From contig DFKO01000031.1 of NCBI GenBank assembly GCA_002373855.1, positions 1 through 15,909 of the forward strand: DNA of 15,909 nucleotides, in the 5' to 3' direction. The notes under the pieces were generated by a model. The model saw only the letters and a list, made by a program, of their open reading frames with translations. It was not told the DNA's origin and made no database searches. Positions 1-8,266 of this stretch are shown piece after piece. How positions within the stretch are numbered: position 1 is the first letter of the stretch; every line of letters starts with the position of its first letter. This DNA is from Lachnospiraceae bacterium UBA3643. Lineage in GTDB: Bacteria; Bacillota; Clostridia; Lachnospirales; Lachnospiraceae. A program made the translations under genes and the position numbers.

Positions 1-1131
1 ACATTATCCACGGAAAAGAAAGCGCTGGATGATGTTTCTTTTGATGTGAAAAAGGGAGAGACAGTCGGCATCATAGGTACAAACGGATCGGGTAAATCAA
101 CGATATTAAAGATAATAACAGGCGTCCTTTATCAGACATCGGGAGATATCAAAGTAGACGGCAGGATATCGGCACTGCTTGAACTCGGAGCCGGATTTAA
201 TCAGGAGTATACAGGTCTTGAGAATGTATATTTAAACGGCACAATGATGGGATATACGGACAGTGAGATAGACGAAAAACTCGACAGTATCCTTGAGTTT
301 GCCGATATCGGAGATTACATTTACCAGCCTGTAAAGACATACTCATCCGGAATGTTTGTAAGGCTTGCTTTTGCCGTTGCGATCAATATAGACCCGGAGA
401 TCCTCATAGTGGATGAGGCCCTTTCGGTAGGTGATGTATTTTTCCAGTCAAAGTGTTATCACAAATTTGAAGAATTTAAAAAGATGGGCAAGACCATACT
501 GTTTGTAAGTCACGATCTTGGCTCAATCAGTAAATACTGTGACAGGGTAGTACTCTTAAACAAGGGTGTAAAACTTGGAGAAGGCTCTCCTAAAGAAATG
601 ATAGATGTTTACAAGAGAGTCCTGGTAGGTCAGTATGATGCGGAGAACGGAGATACAGCAAGCAAAGAATCGGCTGATGCCAAGAATCCCAATCTCCTTG
701 AATATGGCGACGGTTCTGCCCACATAGACGAGTATTATATCACTGATGAGGGCGGCATCAGATCTTCATCCATAGTGAAGGGCAGCCGATTCACGGTATA
801 TATGAAGATTAAATTTAACAGGGATATCACATCTCCGATTTTTGCGTTTTCCATCAAGAATATAAAGGGAACGGAAATCACGGGTACAAATACAATGTTT
901 GAAAAAGCATTTCTTGAGCCTGTATCAAAAGGGGATATCAAGGAAGTGACCTTCTGTCAGGAGATGAATCTCCAGGGCGGTGAATATCTGCTCTCCCTTG
1001 GCGTCACCGGATTTGAAGGCGACGATTTCAAAGTGTACCACAGGCTGTATGACTGCATAAACATTACGGTTGTATCTGACAAGGATACAGTCGGTTATTA
1101 TGATATGAATTCTGTTATTAAGGTTAAGTAA
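1..1131 (+). CDS. Polysaccharide ABC exporter ATPase, Wzt/TagH-like (5' partial)
   Basis: This is the ATP-hydrolysing subunit of an ABC exporter for a lipid-linked surface glycan, acting on the cytoplasmic face with a permease that lies outside the window. The reading frame is open from base 1 (ALDDVSFDVKKGE leads into Walker A), so the true start is upstream; the GTG at 46 is internal. Counting codon 1 at base 1, I see Walker A GTNGSGKST (26-34), the signature YSSGM (114-118), Walker B ILIVDEALSVGD (134-145) and the switch His in LFVSHD (His171). The YSSGMFVRLAFA form is typical of Wzt/TagH/RfbE ATPases. Residues about 240-376 form a beta-rich extension resembling the Wzt C-terminal domain, which in characterised systems recognises a capped glycan end. 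The next gene starts 1 base after the stop. The family call is firm; the exported polymer is unknown. Confidence 0.9.
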   Translation, partial: TLSTEKKALDDVSFDVKKGETVGIIGTNGSGKSTILKIITGVLYQTSGDIKVDGRISALLELGAGFNQEYTGLENVYLNGTMMGYTDSEIDEKLDSILEFADIGDYIYQPVKTYSSGMFVRLAFAVAINIDPEILIVDEALSVGDVFFQSKCYHKFEEFKKMGKTILFVSHDLGSISKYCDRVVLLNKGVKLGEGSPKEMIDVYKRVLVGQYDAENGDTASKESADAKNPNLLEYGDGSAHIDEYYITDEGGIRSSSIVKGSRFTVYMKIKFNRDITSPIFAFSIKNIKGTEITGTNTMFEKAFLEPVSKGDIKEVTFCQEMNLQGGEYLLSLGVTGFEGDDFKVYHRLYDCINITVVSDKDTVGYYDMNSVIKVK

Positions 1132-1132
1132 A

Positions 1133-3190
1133 ATGTCTGTAAATGAGACTATCGGAAAAATCACACTCGACTTAAAACATTATCCGGGGGAGGATCTGTA
1201 TTCGGACGGAGCGTCTGAGCAGGAACTCCTCAATATAGTATCTGCTCATGATGAATCTGATTTCAAGGATGTCATAGATGAAAAAATGAGCTGGCCGGTG
1301 CTTTATCATCTCTCTGATCAGAGAGAAAATATCGTATCATGGCTCCCGATAAAAAAAAGCGACAGAGTCCTCGAGGTAGGCTCGGGATGCGGTGCCATCA
1401 CAGGCGTATTTTCAAAAAAAGCAGGCTCCGTTGACTGTGTGGACCTCTCAAAGCGCAGGAGTACGATCAATGCCCTGCGTCATAAGGAATGTGACAACGT
1501 CACCATACATGTCGGCAACTTTCTTGATATAGAGCCGGATCTTCCGGCTGATTATGACTGGGTATGCCTGATAGGTGTATTTGAGTACGGCAGCAGCTAT
1601 ATGTCCACGGAAAAGCCGTATCATAAATTCCTTGAAACAATAAAAAAACATGTAGCTCCCGGAGGCCGTATCGTCATAGCCATTGAAAACAGGCTGGGAC
1701 TTAAATATTTTGCGGGATGCAGCGAGGATCATCTCGGTACATATTTTTCCGGAATTGAGGGATATAAAAGCGGCGATTATGTGAGGACATTTTCAAGGCC
1801 GGGACTTGAAAAGATATTTAAGGAGTGCGGTGAGGACGAGTATCATTTTTATTATCCATATCCTGACTATAAATTCCCTACAACCATATATTCTGACAAA
1901 AGACTGCCCCTTTGCGGCGAACTGACAAACAATATCAGGAATTTTGACAGGGACAGGCTCCTGCTCTTTGATGAGAAAAACGCGTTTGATTCTGTTATTT
2001 CAGATGATCTGTTCCCTCTTTTTTCGAACTCATATCTTGTAATACTCGGCGATGATATCAGCCCTGTTTATGCAAGATTCTCAAATGAGAGATCGGATGA
2101 CAGATCCATAGTCACATCTATGGAGCAGGACAATAATGATATTGTCGTAAAAAAAATTCCGATGACTAAAGAAGCGGAAAGTCATATAAAAAGTCTGAAT
2201 GAAAATTATAAAAAATTGTCTGAGAAATATGCCGGTTCAGCTCTGAAAATATGTGAGTGTACACTGACAGAAAACGCTGCGGTATTTCCGTTTGTTAAAG
2301 GCAGATCTTTAAATGATATCCTTGATGAATGTATTAAGTCAGGAGATATGAACAGGTTTAATGATATCGTATCTGATTTTAAAGAGAGGATATCATTTAA
2401 CGGAGAATATCCGTTTACTGATTTTGATCTGGTATTTTCAAACGTTATCGCAGACGGTGATGACTGGACAGTCATTGATTATGAATGGACAAAAGATGAA
2501 CCTACCGACAGCAAATATCAGACATGGAGAGCCCTCTACTGCTATATGCTTGAGAGTGATTCAAGAAGCGAGACAGACCTTCATAAGATATATGACATCC
2601 TCGATATCACGGCAAAAGATGAGGATGAGTATATCAGGAGAGAGATGGCATTTCATGAGACGGTTCAGAGCGGTCATATGTCACTTGCCCAGTTTAGGGC
2701 AAGGATAGGTACTACGGTGATTCATCCGGAAAAATATATTGATATGAACGGTGCCATGGAAAATGCAAGGCGCGTTCAGGTATATACAGATAAGGGAAAC
2801 GGATACAGCGAGGAGGAATCAAGATTCATAAAAGATGCAGTCTTTGATGATGAGAGGATTTCCTTTAAAGTACGATTCTCAGGCGACGTGAAAAACTTAA
2901 GGGTCGACCCTATGATGAGCGCCGGTGCGGTATTTGTCGAGACTCTTAAGATAAACGGAAGTGACCTGCCGGACAGATCAAAAAAATATCTTGAATGCAA
3001 CGGAAGGAAACTCCGGGGAGATAAAGAGGGATACATATTTGAGACAAACGATCCCAATATGAACATTCACCTGGAAACCATTGAATTAAATAAAGACAAG
3101 GACAATGAACTCGAGGCAGTATTTACATACGCTGCCATGAGTGAAGATGCAGCCCACGGAATCCTGACAGCTGCGAAGAGAATAATATGA
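1133..3190 (+). CDS. SAM methyltransferase / kinase-like fusion, possible glycan-capping enzyme
   Basis: This 685-aa protein has three parts. Residues about 50-240 are a class I SAM methyltransferase: motif I VLEVGSGCG (79-87), the acidic residue after strand 2 (Asp104), and the IENRLGLKYFAG stretch (184-195). Residues about 300-520 look like an aminoglycoside-phosphotransferase/protein-kinase fold: a VVKK lysine (340/341), a catalytic-loop-like DLVFSN with Asp432 and Asn437 spaced as in HGDLxxxN, and a VIDYEW metal Asp449. Residues about 545-685 are beta-rich, resembling accessory domains on clostridial surface-glycan enzymes. It sits 1 base after the exporter ATPase and overlaps the glycosyltransferase by 4 bases. 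A methyltransferase-kinase pair beside a Wzt-type ATPase recalls WbdD, which methylates and phosphorylates a glycan end to stop elongation. The methyltransferase is clear; the kinase is inferred from motif spacing; the capping role is inferred from context. Confidence 0.8.
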   Translation: MSVNETIGKITLDLKHYPGEDLYSDGASEQELLNIVSAHDESDFKDVIDEKMSWPVLYHLSDQRENIVSWLPIKKSDRVLEVGSGCGAITGVFSKKAGSVDCVDLSKRRSTINALRHKECDNVTIHVGNFLDIEPDLPADYDWVCLIGVFEYGSSYMSTEKPYHKFLETIKKHVAPGGRIVIAIENRLGLKYFAGCSEDHLGTYFSGIEGYKSGDYVRTFSRPGLEKIFKECGEDEYHFYYPYPDYKFPTTIYSDKRLPLCGELTNNIRNFDRDRLLLFDEKNAFDSVISDDLFPLFSNSYLVILGDDISPVYARFSNERSDDRSIVTSMEQDNNDIVVKKIPMTKEAESHIKSLNENYKKLSEKYAGSALKICECTLTENAAVFPFVKGRSLNDILDECIKSGDMNRFNDIVSDFKERISFNGEYPFTDFDLVFSNVIADGDDWTVIDYEWTKDEPTDSKYQTWRALYCYMLESDSRSETDLHKIYDILDITAKDEDEYIRREMAFHETVQSGHMSLAQFRARIGTTVIHPEKYIDMNGAMENARRVQVYTDKGNGYSEEESRFIKDAVFDDERISFKVRFSGDVKNLRVDPMMSAGAVFVETLKINGSDLPDRSKKYLECNGRKLRGDKEGYIFETNDPNMNIHLETIELNKDKDNELEAVFTYAAMSEDAAHGILTAAKRII

Positions 3191-5184
3191 GTAACAGTTT
3201 GGAAGAAACAAAAAATAATAAAGGTCCAATTGATTACAAGGCTGCTTTTGAGAGAGAGCGCGCACTTCGTATAGAATTGTCTGATGAAGTTACTGACCTT
3301 AAAATGCAAAACATGCTCCTGCAGGAGAAGGTTGATAAAGTAAAAAACAGCACGGCATTTAAGCTTTTAAACCCTTTCAGGAAGTGTGTCCATCACATAA
3401 GATTTCAGATAGGCAGGGTGAAAAACTGCGGATCCGTTAAGGGTGTAATTGAAAAGATTAAGTACAAGAAACGTCAGCAGAAAGCCATGAGGAGTTTTGG
3501 CACAGCAGGATTTCCAAGTCAGGCAAAGCGAAAAGAAGAGGAAGGGACAGTATTTAAAAATCCTGTAAAGATAAGTATCCTCGTACCTCTTTACAATACG
3601 CCAAAAAACTTTCTGACAGATATGATAGACTCAGTGCTTTATCAGACGTATAAAAACTGGGAACTGTGTCTGGCAGACGGGTCTGATGAGAAACATGATT
3701 TTGTAGGTGATATCTGCAGAAAATATGCAGACAAAGACAAGCGTATTGTATATAAAAAACTGGAGAAAAACGAGGGCATCTCAGGTAATACAAATGAGTG
3801 CTATAAGCTTGCAACAGGTGAGTATATAGGACTCTTTGATCACGATGACATACTTCATCCCGAAGTGCTCTTTGAGTATGTAAAGGCGATAAATGAAAAG
3901 AATGCAGATTATATATACTGCGATGAAGTGACATTTAAAAACGGCGATATCAACAAAATGCTAACCATCCATTTTAAGCCTGATTATGCCATTGATAATT
4001 TAAGGGCCAATAATTACATCTGTCATTTCAGCGTGTTTAAGAGGGAACTCTTAGAGAGCACGGAGCTTTTCAGAAAAGAGTTTGACGGCAGCCAGGATCA
4101 TGACATGATACTGCGCCTGACTGACAGGGCTGAAAATATAGTACACGTGCCGAGGATACTCTACTACTGGAGAAGTCATAATGCCAGCGTATCAAAGTCA
4201 ATCGATGCCAAGGAATATGCGATCGATGCTGCAAAGGGTGCTGTGGCAGATCATCTTAAGAGACATGGTTTTCGTAATTTCAGGATATCCTCTACAAGGG
4301 CATTTCCTACCATATTTAAGATTGATTACGAACTTAAGGCGAAGCCTCTTGTATCAATAATCATAGCCAATAAAGATCATAAAGAGGATCTCCAAAGATG
4401 TGTGGATTCCATACTTGAGAGAACGGTATATGATAATTTTGAGATCGTAATAGTCGAGAACAACAGTGAGTCAAAGGAGATATTTGATTATTACGATGAA
4501 TTAAGAAATAGTGACAGAATTAAAATTGTCACATACAAAGGAGATTTTAATTATTCCGCAATAAATAATCTCGGTGTGTCAAATTCATCGGGAGAATACG
4601 TAATACTATTAAATAACGATATCCAGGTGATCACGCTTAAATGGATAGAGGAGATGCTCATGTATGCCCAGCGTGATGACGTAGGGGCTGTGGGAGCCAA
4701 ACTGTATTATCCAAACTATCTTGTACAGCATGCAGGCGTGGTACTTAGGCTCGGACAGCACAGGACAGCAGGTCATATCCATTGTCTCCAGCCAAGAGAG
4801 AGCGTGGGCTATATGGGTAAGCTCTGTTATGCCCAGGATATGAGTGCCGTGACAGGTGCATGCCTCATGGTGAGCCGCAAGAAATATGATGAGGTCGGAG
4901 GACTTGATGAGTCATTTAAGGTATGTCTTAACGATGTAGACCTGTGCCTGAAGCTGCGTGATAAAGGATATCTGACGGTGTTTACTCCGTTTGCGGAGCT
5001 GTTTCATTATGAGTCCCAGTCGAGAGGCCTCGATACCGATGAGGAAAAGATGAAACGCTACGATGACGAGTCGGACAGATTTAAAGCAAAATGGAAAGAG
5101 GTACTTGATAGGGGAGACCCTTATTACAATCCTAATGTATCTCTTGATCATAATGATTATACTATCAAAATGAAGGAAGACTGA
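3187..5184 (+). CDS. Tandem GT2-family glycosyltransferase with N-terminal coiled coil
   Basis: This 665-aa cytoplasmic or membrane-associated enzyme carries two GT-A glycosyltransferase family 2 domains. Residues about 17-55 are a charged heptad-like helix followed by KNSTAFKLLNPFRK, a linker style common in clostridial rhamnosyl-type transferases. Domain 1 (about 127-350) opens with KISILVPLYN and has a DHDD metal/nucleotide motif at 218-221. Domain 2 (about 387-640) opens with PLVSIIIANKD and has NND at 476-478, TGACLMV at 556-562 and NDVDLCLKLRDKGY at 582-595, the acceptor and catalytic-base region. The tail DPYYNPNVS is typical of the family. It overlaps the upstream gene by 4 bases (ATGA), implying translational coupling, and alr starts 1 base after it. 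It probably builds repeat units of the exported glycan. Donor and linkage cannot be read; a rhamnosyl or galactofuranosyl donor is only a guess. Confidence 0.9.
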   Translation: MSNSLEETKNNKGPIDYKAAFERERALRIELSDEVTDLKMQNMLLQEKVDKVKNSTAFKLLNPFRKCVHHIRFQIGRVKNCGSVKGVIEKIKYKKRQQKAMRSFGTAGFPSQAKRKEEEGTVFKNPVKISILVPLYNTPKNFLTDMIDSVLYQTYKNWELCLADGSDEKHDFVGDICRKYADKDKRIVYKKLEKNEGISGNTNECYKLATGEYIGLFDHDDILHPEVLFEYVKAINEKNADYIYCDEVTFKNGDINKMLTIHFKPDYAIDNLRANNYICHFSVFKRELLESTELFRKEFDGSQDHDMILRLTDRAENIVHVPRILYYWRSHNASVSKSIDAKEYAIDAAKGAVADHLKRHGFRNFRISSTRAFPTIFKIDYELKAKPLVSIIIANKDHKEDLQRCVDSILERTVYDNFEIVIVENNSESKEIFDYYDELRNSDRIKIVTYKGDFNYSAINNLGVSNSSGEYVILLNNDIQVITLKWIEEMLMYAQRDDVGAVGAKLYYPNYLVQHAGVVLRLGQHRTAGHIHCLQPRESVGYMGKLCYAQDMSAVTGACLMVSRKKYDEVGGLDESFKVCLNDVDLCLKLRDKGYLTVFTPFAELFHYESQSRGLDTDEEKMKRYDDESDRFKAKWKEVLDRGDPYYNPNVSLDHNDYTIKMKED

Positions 5185-5185
5185 C

Positions 5186-6355
5186 ATGGAATCTGACTTA
5201 AAAAGAACATGGGCCGAGACAGACCTGGATGCTCTTCTTCACAATTACAGACAGATCAGAAATCATATCGGAGAAAATGTGAAATTTCTCGCGGTTGTAA
5301 AAGCTGATGCGTACGGACACGGTGCTGTCATGGTGGCCCGTACCATGCAGGATGCAGGTGCCGACTACCTGGCCGTCAGCAGTATTGACGAAGCCATGGA
5401 ACTAAGAGTAAACGGTATAACAATGCCGATACTGATCCTTGGCCATACACCAAAAGAGCAGGTAAGGAAACTGATAGAGCATAACATCACTCAGGCAGTG
5501 ACCTGCAAAGCAAAGGCGGAGGAGTATTCTGCCGAGGCCGTAAAGACCGGCGGAAGTCTTAAAGTTCATATAAAGGTCGACACGGGAATGTCCCGCCTCG
5601 GATTTTTATGTGAAGGTGATATGTTTGAAACCGGAGTATCGGGGATACTTGATGCCGTAAATATGCCGGGACTCGATACAGAAGGTATATTTACACATTT
5701 TGCTGTATCTGATGAGCCGGGAGAGGAGTGCAGGGCATATACACTCCATCAGTATGAACTCTTCACATCTGTCATTGACTCTGTAGAAGAAAAATGGGGC
5801 CGTAAATTTAAGATCAGACATTGTGCCAATACGGGTGCAGTTGCATGCTATCCGGAAACTTATCTTGACATGGTGAGACCGGGACTCTTATTATACGGAT
5901 ATGGAGATTTTGCAAAAGGTCTCGGATTAAAGCCGGTGATGACGTTAAAGACAACAGTCAGTACCATTAAGACATATCCGGCAGGTACATCAGTCAGTTA
6001 TGGCGGTATATTTAAGACTGACAGAGTGACGAGAATGGGCGTGGTTCCGTACGGATATGCAGACGGATTTTTCAGAAGTCTTTCAAATAAGTGCTCATTA
6101 TACAGCAGTGAGGGTCCTGTATCACAGCGGGGAAAGATCTGCATGGATATGAGTATGATAGATCTGACAGATAAGCCGGGAGTAGATGTGGGATCCGAGA
6201 TAGAGATATTCGGACCGCATAACCCGGTGGATGATATGGCAAAGACAGCCGGTACGATCCCGTACGAACTTACATGTGCGGTGAGCAAAAGAGTTCCGAG
6301 GAGTTATATAAAGGGCGGACAGGTTATAGACAGAGAACTGCTCCTTAGAATGTAG
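5186..6355 (+). CDS. alr: Alanine racemase
   Basis: Fold-type III PLP enzyme that interconverts L- and D-alanine, normally for peptidoglycan and, in many Gram-positives, for D-alanyl modification of surface polymers. It is full length at 389 aa. The PLP-binding lysine is Lys39 in VVKADAYGHG and the opposing catalytic tyrosine is Tyr272 in SYGGIF. The KVDTGMSRLGF (130-140), MVRPGLLLYGYG (229-240) and VPYGYADGF (287-295) family blocks are intact. The start at 5186 is 1 base after the glycosyltransferase stop, so it is co-transcribed with the glycan genes. It lacks the membrane domain of VanT serine racemases. Family assignment is very secure. Substrate preference (Ala versus Ser or others) cannot be excluded from sequence, and the acetyltransferase next door uses serine. 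Whether it is the only racemase in the genome is unknown. Confidence 0.95.
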   Translation: MESDLKRTWAETDLDALLHNYRQIRNHIGENVKFLAVVKADAYGHGAVMVARTMQDAGADYLAVSSIDEAMELRVNGITMPILILGHTPKEQVRKLIEHNITQAVTCKAKAEEYSAEAVKTGGSLKVHIKVDTGMSRLGFLCEGDMFETGVSGILDAVNMPGLDTEGIFTHFAVSDEPGEECRAYTLHQYELFTSVIDSVEEKWGRKFKIRHCANTGAVACYPETYLDMVRPGLLLYGYGDFAKGLGLKPVMTLKTTVSTIKTYPAGTSVSYGGIFKTDRVTRMGVVPYGYADGFFRSLSNKCSLYSSEGPVSQRGKICMDMSMIDLTDKPGVDVGSEIEIFGPHNPVDDMAKTAGTIPYELTCAVSKRVPRSYIKGGQVIDRELLLRM

Positions 6356-6377
6356 CATTTAATATGAGGAAATAACG

Positions 6378-7325
6378 ATGCTTGAAAAAGAAATCAGAAA
6401 AATAAAAAAGACAATCCTGGATGATTATGAAAAGGACAGGGTGATAGACTGGAGAGAGATGTTCACCCAGCCTGACAAGGAAGTGATCATAAATGTGGTG
6501 AACAAACTGTCCCGTATACTTTACCCCGGATATTATTTTGACAGGGATTTCAGAGTATATGATACAAAGACCAAGATATCTCTCTTAATAGAAGATGTTG
6601 TCTTTAACCTGAACAGGCAGATCAGCATAGCCCTTAGGTTCGATGAGCAGTATAAAGATGCTTCGTTTGAGACGATCACAAAAAAGGCGGAGGAGATTAC
6701 AGCCGAGTTCTTTAGCAGGATTCCGATGATAAGAGAGTATCTGGATACAGATCTTGATGCGGCCTTTAACGGAGATCCCGCAGCATATTATAAAGATGAG
6801 ATCATCTTGTCATACCCCGGATTTATGGCTATCACCATAAACAGACTGGCCCATGAACTCTTTATCTTAAAGGTGCCCCTTATCCCCAGGATGATGACAG
6901 AGTATGCCCACAGCATTACGGGTATCGATATCCATCCGGGAGCAACTATCGGAAAATATTTCTTTATCGATCACGGAACAGGTATCGTTGTCGGTGAGAC
7001 AACTACGATAGGCGAGCATGTAAAAGTTTACCAGGGTGTAACACTCGGTGCTCTCTCTACAAGAGCAGGTCAGTCATTAAAGGCGGTGAAGCGTCATCCA
7101 ACCATAGAGGACAATGTGACTATTTATTCCGGTGCATCAATCCTCGGCGGTGAGACAGTGATTGGTGAGGGCGCGGTTATAGGAAGTAACGCATTTATCA
7201 CCAAGTCTGTCGGAGCCGGAGTGAGAGTCAGCATTAAAAACCAGGAGCTGACATTTAAAGACGGCAAGGGAAAGGTCATGGACGAGGATTTTAAGGATAA
7301 CGAAGTTTGGATTTATAATATTTAA
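6378..7325 (+). CDS. cysE: Serine O-acetyltransferase, long EpsC/CysE type
   Basis: Left-handed beta-helix acyltransferase that transfers acetyl from acetyl-CoA to L-serine, giving O-acetylserine for cysteine synthesis. At 315 aa it has the extended helical N-terminus (about 1-180) seen in Firmicute forms. The hexapeptide-repeat core runs from about 181 to 285. Catalytic His/Asp pairs are recognisable by comparison with E. coli CysE: DHGTG with Asp198-His199 (equivalent to Asp157-His158) and KRHPTI with His240 (equivalent to His193). The loop between strands, ALSTRAGQSLKAVKRH, is longer than in E. coli CysE. The C-terminal tail is followed at once by a terminator, so it is the last gene of the operon begun by the exporter. 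The gap after alr is 22 bases with a TGAGGAAA ribosome-binding site. Biosynthetic SAT is the default; glycan O-acetylation is less likely given the conserved SAT N-terminus. Confidence 0.9.
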   Translation: MLEKEIRKIKKTILDDYEKDRVIDWREMFTQPDKEVIINVVNKLSRILYPGYYFDRDFRVYDTKTKISLLIEDVVFNLNRQISIALRFDEQYKDASFETITKKAEEITAEFFSRIPMIREYLDTDLDAAFNGDPAAYYKDEIILSYPGFMAITINRLAHELFILKVPLIPRMMTEYAHSITGIDIHPGATIGKYFFIDHGTGIVVGETTTIGEHVKVYQGVTLGALSTRAGQSLKAVKRHPTIEDNVTIYSGASILGGETVIGEGAVIGSNAFITKSVGAGVRVSIKNQELTFKDGKGKVMDEDFKDNEVWIYNI

Positions 7326-7330
7326 TGACG

Positions 7331-7371
7331 ATTCCCCGCTTCAGATAATGAAACGGGGAATTTTTATTTTT
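7331..7371 (+). terminator. Intrinsic terminator after serine acetyltransferase
   Basis: ATTCCCCG (7331-7338) pairs with CGGGGAAT (7354-7361). After a single C/A mismatch the stem continues as TTCA/TGAA around a GATAA loop, and a T-rich tract (TTTTTATTTTT, 7361-7371) follows. It ends the glycan-export/alr/cysE operon and separates it from the ATP-grasp genes, whose first ATG is only 20 bases downstream. The latter genes therefore depend on read-through or a promoter I cannot confidently place. Confidence 0.92.
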
Positions 7372-7390
7372 AATGAAATAGCCGGATAAT

Positions 7391-8266
7391 ATGAAAAAGG
7401 GATTATTAATAAAAAATACATTTTTAATTACCGCCAAGTTTGATGAGCTGAATCAGATGTTTGCTGATGCGGCGATGGAAAGCGGGTGCATACTTGATAT
7501 AAAGACGAGTGCAGAGGTTTGGGTAAATCTGGCTGATAATGATTACAGGAAAAGTGATGATTATGATTTTGTGATCTTTTGGGATAAGGACATAAAACTG
7601 GCAGAGGAACTGGATGCTGAGGGGTATCTTGTTATGAATCGTGCTGAGGCAATAGCTGACTGTGATGATAAAGCAAGGACATATCTGAAGTTAAAAAGAC
7701 ATAATATCAGCCAGCCGTTAACGATATGCTCACCCCTTAAATATTTTTCCGATGGGATCATAGATGAAGGCTATATTGATAAAGCATGCAAACTGACAGG
7801 ATTCCCGATGATAATAAAGGAATGTTTCGGTTCATTCGGGCAACAGGTATATCTGGTACATAGCAGGGAAGAAATGACAGAAACGATCCGGAATATCGGA
7901 GATAAACCATATATCATCCAGAAGTTTATTGAGGGAGCAGCAGGTCATGACAAACGTCTCCAGGTAGTCGGAGGACAGGTTGTTGCATCAATGGCCAGGG
8001 AAAATAAAAATGATTTCAGAGCCAATATATCAAACGGGGGAACCATGAGCCCGTATACTCCGGATGAAGAAGAAGCAAAACTTGCCATAAAGGTTTGTGA
8101 CATACTGAGACTCGATTTTGCCGGAGTGGATATATTAAGAGACAGTGATGGCAGTCTCTATGTATGCGAGGTAAATTCAAATGCTCACTTTAAAAATCTC
8201 TATGACTGTACGGGAGTAAATGTTGCAAAGGAAATAATTAATTATGCAGTGTCTCATAATCTATAA
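7391..8266 (+). CDS. RimK-like ATP-grasp ligase
   Basis: A 291-aa ATP-dependent carboxylate-amine ligase of the ATP-grasp superfamily; such enzymes form an acyl-phosphate and then an amide or peptide bond. The ATP-grasp half resembles RimK/LysX: FPMIIKECFGSFGQQVYLV (138-156) with Lys143 for ATP, IIQKFIEG (175-182), a basic substrate-side Arg189, DFRANISNGG (208-217), FAGVDILRD (243-251) with Asp247, and a canonical metal-binding E-x-N in CEVNSN (Glu260, Asn262). Residues 1-105 are a divergent pre-ATP-grasp domain. The Shine-Dalgarno before ATG 7391 is weak. It overlaps the next ATP-grasp gene by 23 bases, so the two are probably coupled. The amino-acid and acceptor substrates cannot be deduced. 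It is not a close D-Ala-D-Ala ligase match: the loop motifs are RimK type. Confidence 0.85.
   Translation: MKKGLLIKNTFLITAKFDELNQMFADAAMESGCILDIKTSAEVWVNLADNDYRKSDDYDFVIFWDKDIKLAEELDAEGYLVMNRAEAIADCDDKARTYLKLKRHNISQPLTICSPLKYFSDGIIDEGYIDKACKLTGFPMIIKECFGSFGQQVYLVHSREEMTETIRNIGDKPYIIQKFIEGAAGHDKRLQVVGGQVVASMARENKNDFRANISNGGTMSPYTPDEEEAKLAIKVCDILRLDFAGVDILRDSDGSLYVCEVNSNAHFKNLYDCTGVNVAKEIINYAVSHNL

Noticed and set aside
46..48. GTG at 46 as the start of the exporter ATPase
   Set aside because: The frame is open to base 1 and the preceding codons encode the conserved ALDDVSFDV strand that precedes Walker A, so the GTG is internal and the gene is truncated by the window edge.
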